NCBI GenBank assembly: GCA_028873975.1 | Contig: JAPPMO010000119.1 | Location: 62,001-126,000, forward strand | Direction of reading: 5' to 3' | Source of the DNA: Chloroflexota bacterium | GTDB lineage: Bacteria; Chloroflexota; Anaerolineae; Aggregatilineales; Phototrophicaceae | Length of the DNA: 64,000 nucleotides | Part shown: in pieces, positions 58,492 to 64,000 of the stretch | Numbering within the stretch: position 1 is the first letter of the stretch | How the letters are laid out: every line of letters starts with the position of its first letter | Program-made: the position numbers and the translations under genes | The notes under the pieces: model-generated | What the model was told of the DNA's origin: nothing | Seen by the model: only the letters and a program-made list of their open reading frames with translations | Database searches by the model: none

Positions 58492-61030
58492 CGCGACCAA
58501 GATCTATTCTTCGGGCGGTTTTATAGGCGGCAGCAAGAAATCGGTTGTCGCGCTCGATAATTTTAATATGACCATTGCCGAGTCCCCGGCGACCATCACG
58601 ACCATCGCGGGCGAAAGCGGCAGCGGCAAAACGACCCTGGCGAACCTGGTGCTCGGCTTCATCAAGCTCAGCTCGGGCAAAATCATCTTCGACGGTGAAG
58701 ACATCACCGACATGACGGACGAGCAACTGAAAGAATACCGCCGCAACGTGCAGGCGGTCTTTCAAGATCCTTTTGGGGTCTATAATCCTTTCTATCGCAT
58801 CGACCACGTTTTTGACCTTGTCAACAAGCATTTCAGCCTGTCGGACAATCAGAGCGAATATCGTGATATGGTGGAAGCCGGGCTGAATGTTGTCGGCTTG
58901 TACGGCGAGGACGTGCTGCGCAAGTACCCGCACCAGTTAAGCGGCGGACAGCGGCAGCGCATCATGATGGCCCGCGCTTATATGATCAAGCCGCGCCTGA
59001 TCGTGGCGGACGAACCCGTCTCTATGGTGGACGCCTCGCTGCGCGCCTCCATTCTGGATGCCATGCTGCGCCTGCGCGACGATCACAACATCTCTTTCCT
59101 CTATATCACGCACGACTTGAGTACCGCCTACCAAATCGGCGACCAGATCTACATGCTCTATCAAGGCACGACTGCCGAACGCGGCAGCGCTATGGATGTC
59201 ATCGACGCGCCGCAGCACCCTTATGTGCAGCTCTTGATTGATTCCGTGCCAGTGCCCGACCCGACCGACAAATGGGATGTCAATATCTCGCTGCCGAGCG
59301 AAGAGGAGATGCGCACAGCCGCCTCGAAAGGCTGCCGCTATTATCCGCGCTGCCCGCATCGCATGGACAAATGTCTGGAAGAACAGCCGCCGCTGTTCAA
59401 GATGGACAAGCCAAAGCACGAAGCCGCTTGCTACTTGTACGAAGAGAACGATGTCGCGCCGATTGAAGCGCCTATCTTTTACAGCAAGCCCAAAACGGAT
59501 GAGGTATTGCGGCCGGCGCGCCGGTCGCGGGTGCCGCTGGCAGCGGCGGCAATCGTGCTGATTGTGGCTGCGGCAGCCGCTGTTTACGCAATCAACCAGA
59601 ATAATGCTGCCATCGCCGCCGAAGCAACGGCTGCAGCGCGCGCTGCCGAAGCGACTGATGCAGCTATCGCTGCCGCGACCGCCTCGGCTGCCGCCGAAGA
59701 AATCACCGCCGCGACCGCTCAAGCCGAAGCTGAAGCCTCAGAACCGACGCCGATCCCCGAGCAGGATTTCAAGCTGCCCCCCGACGGAGCAAGCGACAAG
59801 GGCGCTCTCGCGCTCAATGTGGTGACGATGGCCGAAATCGCCGGCGAGGGTGACATACACCGGTACAGCTTTGAAGGACTTGACGGTCAAGAGGTCACAG
59901 TCAAGATACGGACGGGCGGCGGCGGTTTGAGCGGCGGCAACCTCAACTCGCCCTACGGCACCATCTATGGACCTGACGGCGAGTTTGTGGCGCCGCTTGG
60001 GGACACGGCAGTGCGCCCCAGACGCAGCTACAACGCGCAACTCACGCTGCGGTCGGGGACCTACACGATTATCGTCGGACCCGCCGAAGTGGACCGCTAC
60101 GGTCTGGTAGGCGACGCGCCTTATCAGGTGGAAGTCGAAGGCGACGCGCCTGAAATAGAACCGACGCCCGAGCCGACGCCGATCCCCGAGCAGGATTTCA
60201 AGCTGCCCCCCGACGGGGCAAGCGACAAGGGCGCTCTCGCGCTCAATCTGGTGACGATGGACGAAATCGCCGGTGAGTCTGATAGGCACCGGTACAGCTT
60301 TGAAGGACTTGACGGTCAAGAGGTCACAGTCAAGATACGGACGGGCGGCGGCGGTTTGAGCGGCGGCAACCTCAACTCGCCCTACGGCACCATCTATGGA
60401 CCTGACGGCGAGTTTGTGGCGCCGCTTGGGGACACGGCAGTGCGCCCCAGACGCAGCTATAACGCGCCGCTCATCTTGCGGGCGGGGATATATACAGTCA
60501 TCGTCGGGGCGGCCGAAGTGGATCGCTATGGTCTGGTAGGCGACGCGCCTTATCAGGTGGAAGTTGAAGGCGACGAGCCGGCGCCCGCGCCAGAGCCGAC
60601 AGCCTTGCCGGAAATCGATCCTACGCCCCTGCCGCGGCCAGATTTCATCCTGTCGTCCGCCGGCGCGCAGGACAAAGGCTCGCTGACCATTGAAGAGTTG
60701 ACGAAGGATGAAATCACCGATGCTGATGATAAACACAGTTACCGCTTTACAGCGACTGCCGGGCAGGATGTATCAGTCAAAATCCGCACCGGCGGCAGTG
60801 GCTTAAGCGGCGGCAATCTCAACTCGCCCTATGCTACGATCTATGGACCCGATGGCGAATTCGTGGCGGCGCTGGGCGATACGGCCGTCCGGCCCAGACG
60901 CAGCTACAACGCACAATTAACATTAAAGACGGGGGATTACAGCATCATCGTTGGCTCGGCGCAAGTGGACCGTTATGGACTAGTTGGCGATGCGCCTTAT
61001 CAACTGATAGTGGAGAGCGCGGGCAGCTAG
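58463..61030 (+). CDS. ABC transporter ATPase fused to a membrane helix and three PPC-like repeats
   Basis: An 855-residue protein starting at the ATG at 58463, which has an AGGAGG box; it overlaps the previous gene by 29 bases. Residues 1-340 are a complete DppF-type ATPase (Walker A 50-58, signature LSGGQRQR 159-166, Walker B VADEPVSMVD to 190, cysteine-rich oligopeptide domain 290-323). Residues 357-377 form a membrane helix (VPLAAAAIVLIVAAAAAVYA), followed by an alanine-rich, probably helical stalk (380-428). Then come three repeats of about 140 residues resembling pre-peptidase C-terminal (PPC) domains, ending at 855. The ATPase would face the cytoplasm and the repeats the outside, a layout I do not know from any characterised ABC importer. 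Confidence 0.9.
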   Translation: MPSPLLQIRDATKIYSSGGFIGGSKKSVVALDNFNMTIAESPATITTIAGESGSGKTTLANLVLGFIKLSSGKIIFDGEDITDMTDEQLKEYRRNVQAVFQDPFGVYNPFYRIDHVFDLVNKHFSLSDNQSEYRDMVEAGLNVVGLYGEDVLRKYPHQLSGGQRQRIMMARAYMIKPRLIVADEPVSMVDASLRASILDAMLRLRDDHNISFLYITHDLSTAYQIGDQIYMLYQGTTAERGSAMDVIDAPQHPYVQLLIDSVPVPDPTDKWDVNISLPSEEEMRTAASKGCRYYPRCPHRMDKCLEEQPPLFKMDKPKHEAACYLYEENDVAPIEAPIFYSKPKTDEVLRPARRSRVPLAAAAIVLIVAAAAAVYAINQNNAAIAAEATAAARAAEATDAAIAAATASAAAEEITAATAQAEAEASEPTPIPEQDFKLPPDGASDKGALALNVVTMAEIAGEGDIHRYSFEGLDGQEVTVKIRTGGGGLSGGNLNSPYGTIYGPDGEFVAPLGDTAVRPRRSYNAQLTLRSGTYTIIVGPAEVDRYGLVGDAPYQVEVEGDAPEIEPTPEPTPIPEQDFKLPPDGASDKGALALNLVTMDEIAGESDRHRYSFEGLDGQEVTVKIRTGGGGLSGGNLNSPYGTIYGPDGEFVAPLGDTAVRPRRSYNAPLILRAGIYTVIVGAAEVDRYGLVGDAPYQVEVEGDEPAPAPEPTALPEIDPTPLPRPDFILSSAGAQDKGSLTIEELTKDEITDADDKHSYRFTATAGQDVSVKIRTGGSGLSGGNLNSPYATIYGPDGEFVAALGDTAVRPRRSYNAQLTLKTGDYSIIVGSAQVDRYGLVGDAPYQLIVESAGS
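59740..60168 (+). repeat. PPC-like domain repeat, unit 1
   Basis: The first 429-base unit of a triplicated domain. It is followed by unit 2 at 60169-60597; a run of about 165 bases is identical between the two. Confidence 0.85.
60169..60597 (+). repeat. PPC-like domain repeat, unit 2
   Basis: The second 429-base unit, offset by exactly 143 codons from unit 1, so the duplication kept the frame. It differs from unit 1 mostly at the two ends of the unit. Confidence 0.85.
60598..61030 (+). repeat. PPC-like domain repeat, unit 3 (diverged)
   Basis: The third unit, similar in protein sequence (SGGNLNSPYATIYGPDGEFV, DRYGLVGDAPYQL) but clearly diverged in DNA from units 1 and 2. It is therefore older than the duplication that made unit 2. 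Confidence 0.8.
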
Positions 61031-61069
61031 ACGGCGCATGACAATCGTCGTGGATAATGCCATCCAGGC

Positions 61070-61106
61070 GCCCCTGCGCGATCTTTCGCGGAGGGGCAAC
61101 TTTTTT
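61070..61106 (+). terminator. Rho-independent terminator of the importer operon
   Basis: The stem gcccctgcgcga/tcgcggaggggc (one mismatch) has a short loop and is followed by aac and six T residues. It is 40 bases after the ATPase fusion gene and separates the importer from the PhyH gene. Confidence 0.85.
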
Positions 61107-61258
61107 CCGACGCCGTTGAACGGGATCTATTGAAAGAACAGGGGCAAAAGCTTGACACCGCCAGCAATAGGGTTAAACTTTTCCTGCGTCCATATCAGAT
61201 CATGGTCTAAGCGACGCGGATTTGAAAGCGTTTCTGTCTAGCTGTAGAGGGAGTTGTG

Positions 61259-62050
61259 ATGTTAAGTCAAGAACAGATTGATTTCTTTCACGAGAATGGA
61301 TTCCTGCGGATCCCGCAAGTCTATTCCGAAGACGAAATCAATGAGATGTCGGATAGCCTTGACCGTTTGATCGATGACTGGGCTTTGACCAGCCCGGGCT
61401 GGTCGGGTCCCTGGCGCGATGTTTATTTGGACGCGGAAGTCGAAAAGCAGGTCAAGCTAACCGCCATGCACGACTTGCACCTGTACTCCGACGCCTGGAT
61501 GCGCGCGGCCACCAATCCCAAGCTGGCGACGGCGCTATCCCAACTATTGGATTCGAGCGTCGAATTGCACCACACAACCATGCACATCAAGCCGCCGCAG
61601 ACCGGCCATCCCTTCCCTATGCACCAGGATTCTCCTTTCTACGAACATACCGATGGACGTTTTATCGATACGCTGGCGCACCTGGACGACACCTTCCACG
61701 AAAACGGCGAGATCCGCTTCCTGGCCGGTTCTCATAAAAGCGGGAAGCTCCCCCACATTCTTAAGAATCCGGATGGGACCTCCTGCTCGCCCCACCTCAA
61801 TACCGACGCATACAAACTGGAAGATACCGTGCCCGTGCCAGCCAAACGCGGCGACGTCGTTGTCTTCCACATTTACTGCATTCATGGCTCCTACATCAAC
61901 CAGACCACAGAGCCGCGCCGAATGGTGCGCATGGGTTATCGCGATCCGCATAATGATCAACTGGCGGGCCAGAGCAATGGACGCCCCGGCTTGATCGTTA
62001 AAGGCTATCGTGAACGACGTGGCGACGAAGAATTGTTGAAACTAACGTAG
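61259..62050 (+). CDS. Phytanoyl-CoA dioxygenase (PhyH) family protein
   Basis: A 263-residue iron(II)/2-oxoglutarate-dependent oxygenase. The metal ligands are H122 and D124 (PMHQDSPF) and H209 (CIHGSYIN), with R220 (TEPRRMV) for 2-oxoglutarate. Start: ATG 61259, with a GTG one codon earlier; the GAGGGAG box fits either. It hydroxylates a small molecule in the cytoplasm; the natural substrate cannot be deduced. The ROK kinase and the DUF4127 gene follow closely in the same direction. Confidence 0.88.
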   Translation: MLSQEQIDFFHENGFLRIPQVYSEDEINEMSDSLDRLIDDWALTSPGWSGPWRDVYLDAEVEKQVKLTAMHDLHLYSDAWMRAATNPKLATALSQLLDSSVELHHTTMHIKPPQTGHPFPMHQDSPFYEHTDGRFIDTLAHLDDTFHENGEIRFLAGSHKSGKLPHILKNPDGTSCSPHLNTDAYKLEDTVPVPAKRGDVVVFHIYCIHGSYINQTTEPRRMVRMGYRDPHNDQLAGQSNGRPGLIVKGYRERRGDEELLKLT

Positions 62051-62065
62051 CTGGCAAGGTCATAG

Positions 62066-62974
62066 GTGAGCGACTGGGTTTCCGCGTGCGTCGTCGGCGT
62101 CGATATCGGCGGCAGCAAGATCAGCGCAGGTTTGGTCACGTCAACGGGCGAGATCTTGCGGCGGCGCTCAGTCGCTACTCCCGCTACACCATCAGCGATC
62201 CTGGCTGAAGTTAAGCGACTGTGTCATGAGTTGATCGCCGGTTTCCAGGGCGAGATCGTCGCTATCGGGGTCGGCAGCGCCGGCATGGTTGACAGCAAGA
62301 GCGGACAAGTGATCCACGCCAATGACAACCTGCCCGGCTGGACCGGCACATGTCTGTCCGCGCTTGATATTGGCGGCGGGCTTCCCGTCTTGGCCGAGAA
62401 CGACGCGCGCGCGTTTGCCTATGGCGAGGCGAAGATGGGCGCGGGCCGGGACTATAGGTCCTTGCTCTGTGTCACGGTTGGAACCGGCGTCGGCGGCGGC
62501 ATCATCCTTGATGGCGAGATCTGGCGCGGTCCCAACTACAGCGCCGGCGAAATCGGCTATCTGGTAGTCGGCTGGGAAGGGGATAGCCCGATCATCCTCG
62601 ATCAATTCGTCTCGGGACCCGGCATCGAAGGCGCGTACCAAGCCTCCACGGGAACGGAAGATCATATACCGCTCACCGAAATCGCTCGCCGCGCCTATGG
62701 GGGCGAGCTTGTCGCGGCGCAGACCATACAAGACAAAGCGCGACAACTTGGCATCATACTGGGCGGATTCGCCGCGTCGATCAATCCGGCCGCGCTGGTG
62801 ATCGGCGGCGGCGTAGCGCAAATCGGCGAGCTTTGGTGGGAGGCGCTGGAAAGTTCCTTCCGAGAGAGCGCGCCATCGCTGCTGCGTTCGACGCCGATAC
62901 TGCCGGCGAAGCTGGGCCTGGAAGCCGTGCTGCTGGGCGCGGCCATGCTGGCTTGGGACAAGGCGACCTCATGA
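62066..62974 (+). CDS. ROK-family sugar kinase without the usual zinc motif
   Basis: A 302-residue ROK protein starting at a GTG. The ATP-binding start is VVGVDIGGSKISAGLV, with GTGVGGGIILDGEIW in the middle and the sugar-binding end NYSAGEIGYLVVG. The histidine usually found after GEIG is replaced by tyrosine, and the CxCGxxGCxE zinc-binding motif of most ROK kinases is missing. It lies 15 bases after the PhyH gene and overlaps the next gene by four bases. It probably phosphorylates a sugar; it lacks the DNA-binding domain of ROK regulators. Confidence 0.88.
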   Translation: MSDWVSACVVGVDIGGSKISAGLVTSTGEILRRRSVATPATPSAILAEVKRLCHELIAGFQGEIVAIGVGSAGMVDSKSGQVIHANDNLPGWTGTCLSALDIGGGLPVLAENDARAFAYGEAKMGAGRDYRSLLCVTVGTGVGGGIILDGEIWRGPNYSAGEIGYLVVGWEGDSPIILDQFVSGPGIEGAYQASTGTEDHIPLTEIARRAYGGELVAAQTIQDKARQLGIILGGFAASINPAALVIGGGVAQIGELWWEALESSFRESAPSLLRSTPILPAKLGLEAVLLGAAMLAWDKATS

Positions 62975-64000
62975 AGCTCGGCTTGATCCCGCTGGACGAG
63001 CGCCCGGCCTGCGCGCGTTATCCGCAAATGATTGGCGACATCGCGGGCCTGAAACTGCTGGCGCCGCCGGCCGCTGCGCTCAGTCGAATGCGTGAACCCG
63101 GCAATTGCTTGGCGATCGCCGGCTGGTTGCGCGAAAACGCGAGCGAACTTGACGCCCTGATTGTATCGATTGATATGCTGGTCTACGGCGGGTTGACAGC
63201 GTCGCGCATTACCGACGACGCAACGGCCGCGCTCCTCAGCCGCCTGGATATCCTGCGCGAGCTGAAGCGGGGACATCCTCGCCTGCGTATCTATGGCTTC
63301 AATCTCATCACACGGATTTCCGGCAATCCCGATAGCGTCGCCGAACCCGAGTATTGGAGCGAATCGGGCCCGCAGATCTATCAATACTCTCAAGCCTACG
63401 ACGCGCGCCGCTGGGGAGCTGGACCCGCGCCACAGCGAGAGCAGTTGCAGGAAAGCCATTTGCTGGATGTGCTGCGCCGACGGCTGCGCAATCATATCGT
63501 TAATCTGGCCGTTCTGGATTTATTGGCGGAGAATGTCTTTGACCTCTTGGTGATCAGCTCGGACGATACCAGCGAATATGGCTTTGGCACGCGCGAAAAA
63601 GTCTGGATTCAAGAATGGGTCGATCGGCGCGGCGGCGACGAAAGCTTGCTCGTGTACCCGGGCGCGGATGAGGTCGCCTGTGCGTTGCTGGCGCGCACCT
63701 TTGTCGATATCCTCGAGCAAGCGCCGCGTTTTTTCACGCATTATGCCATCGAGGCCGATAAAGATCGCACCGCCCCTTTTGAGGACGGACCGGTATGCTT
63801 GACCTTGCAGCGGCAGATCCGCGCTGTTGGCGGAACACAAGTTGACGACATCGCTGAAGCCGATATGATCGTCGCCGTCAATCCACCGGCGCCGAGCGCT
63901 CGATCATTCTTCCAGCCCGAGCAAGCGGAGAGTGATCGACGCTATCGCCAAGGCGCTCTCATAGACCTTGCCGAACAGATCGGGCGCTGGATTAACGAAG
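62971..64000 (+). CDS. DUF4127-family protein (3' end outside window)
   Basis: A protein beginning MKLGLIPLDERPACARYPQM, the typical start of the DUF4127 family, with the ATG overlapping the ROK stop codon (ATGA). Further blocks are VSIDMLVYGGLTASR, IYGFNLITRISGN and LLVISSDDTSEYGFGTREK. The frame is open to the right edge (about 343 codons). Members are cytoplasmic and of unknown function. The tight link with a sugar kinase suggests a role in the same sugar pathway. Confidence 0.85.
   Translation, partial: MKLGLIPLDERPACARYPQMIGDIAGLKLLAPPAAALSRMREPGNCLAIAGWLRENASELDALIVSIDMLVYGGLTASRITDDATAALLSRLDILRELKRGHPRLRIYGFNLITRISGNPDSVAEPEYWSESGPQIYQYSQAYDARRWGAGPAPQREQLQESHLLDVLRRRLRNHIVNLAVLDLLAENVFDLLVISSDDTSEYGFGTREKVWIQEWVDRRGGDESLLVYPGADEVACALLARTFVDILEQAPRFFTHYAIEADKDRTAPFEDGPVCLTLQRQIRAVGGTQVDDIAEADMIVAVNPPAPSARSFFQPEQAESDRRYRQGALIDLAEQIGRWINE

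Noticed and set aside
59738..60736. Minus-strand open frame of 332 codons opposite the PPC-like repeats
   Set aside because: It mirrors the repeat units of the plus-strand gene and has no recognisable domain.

Overview
The window looks like a bacterial chromosome from a Chloroflexota-like organism (Anaerolineae or a relative). The basis is indirect. There are several Uma2-family genes, abundant sugar-dehydrogenase and sugar-aldolase type genes, two family-5 ABC importers, BNR/VPS10 propeller proteins, a fused indolepyruvate oxidoreductase, and short G-rich/C-rich palindromic repeats scattered between and inside genes. No rRNA, tRNA, phage, insertion sequence or CRISPR array was seen, so the taxonomic guess rests on gene content alone.

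Layout. 1-7.1 kb: the 3' part of a family-5 (Opp/Dpp-like) ABC importer operon (binding protein, two permeases, two ATPases) followed by a DUF2961/GH172-like gene. 7.2-8.9 kb: a PfkB-family kinase and class II aldolase pair on the minus strand. 9.0-10.7 kb: an AT-richer restriction-modification (R-M) module whose nuclease resembles SfiI. 10.7-15.3 kb: iron alcohol dehydrogenase, TolB-like propeller, a VapC toxin with an unusual pentapeptide-repeat partner, and an MFS exporter. 15.5-22.6 kb: a very long VPS10/BNR propeller protein that carries two genomic repeats in frame, a small exported coiled-coil protein, a methylase-HNH fusion, and a MoaD/ThiS-like plus BNR propeller pair. 22.6-24.3 kb: a two-gene DUF4365 module, probably defensive. 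24.6-32.5 kb: sugar-acid catabolism genes (IlvD/Edd dehydratase, two Gfo/Idh/MocA dehydrogenases, ThuA-like protein, GarR-like dehydrogenase) interspersed with three Uma2 genes, one of them frameshifted. 33.1-40.4 kb: housekeeping and amino-acid genes (indolepyruvate ferredoxin oxidoreductase, CopD-like, RraA-like, YchF, M20 peptidase). 40.6-42.8 kb: a second R-M module. 42.8-48.0 kb: two tandem acyl-CoA dehydrogenase-like genes, a HPS/KGPDC-like enzyme and a zinc alcohol dehydrogenase. 48.1-50.3 kb: a third R-M module that sits inside the remains of a methylase-HNH gene. 50.5-64 kb: a TIM-barrel isomerase, a GntR/LacI-type regulator with a clear palindromic operator, a second complete family-5 importer operon, then PhyH dioxygenase, ROK kinase and a DUF4127 gene that runs off the window.

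How the parts fit. The metabolic genes point to scavenging of plant- or polysaccharide-derived oligosaccharides and sugar acids: import by family-5 ABC systems, hydrolysis, oxidation and dehydration, then aldol cleavage. The regulator at 52 kb probably controls itself and perhaps the importer beside it. Between these GC-rich genes lie several AT-richer defence modules, each a compact unit with overlapping or nearly abutting genes.

The most unusual items are: (1) an importer ATPase with a C-terminal transmembrane helix and three PPC-like extracytoplasmic repeats; (2) an R-M module splitting an older methylase-HNH gene with matching short repeats at both junctions; (3) a pentapeptide-repeat protein with an antitoxin-like tail in the VapB position; (4) palindromic repeats translated in frame inside the VPS10-type protein.
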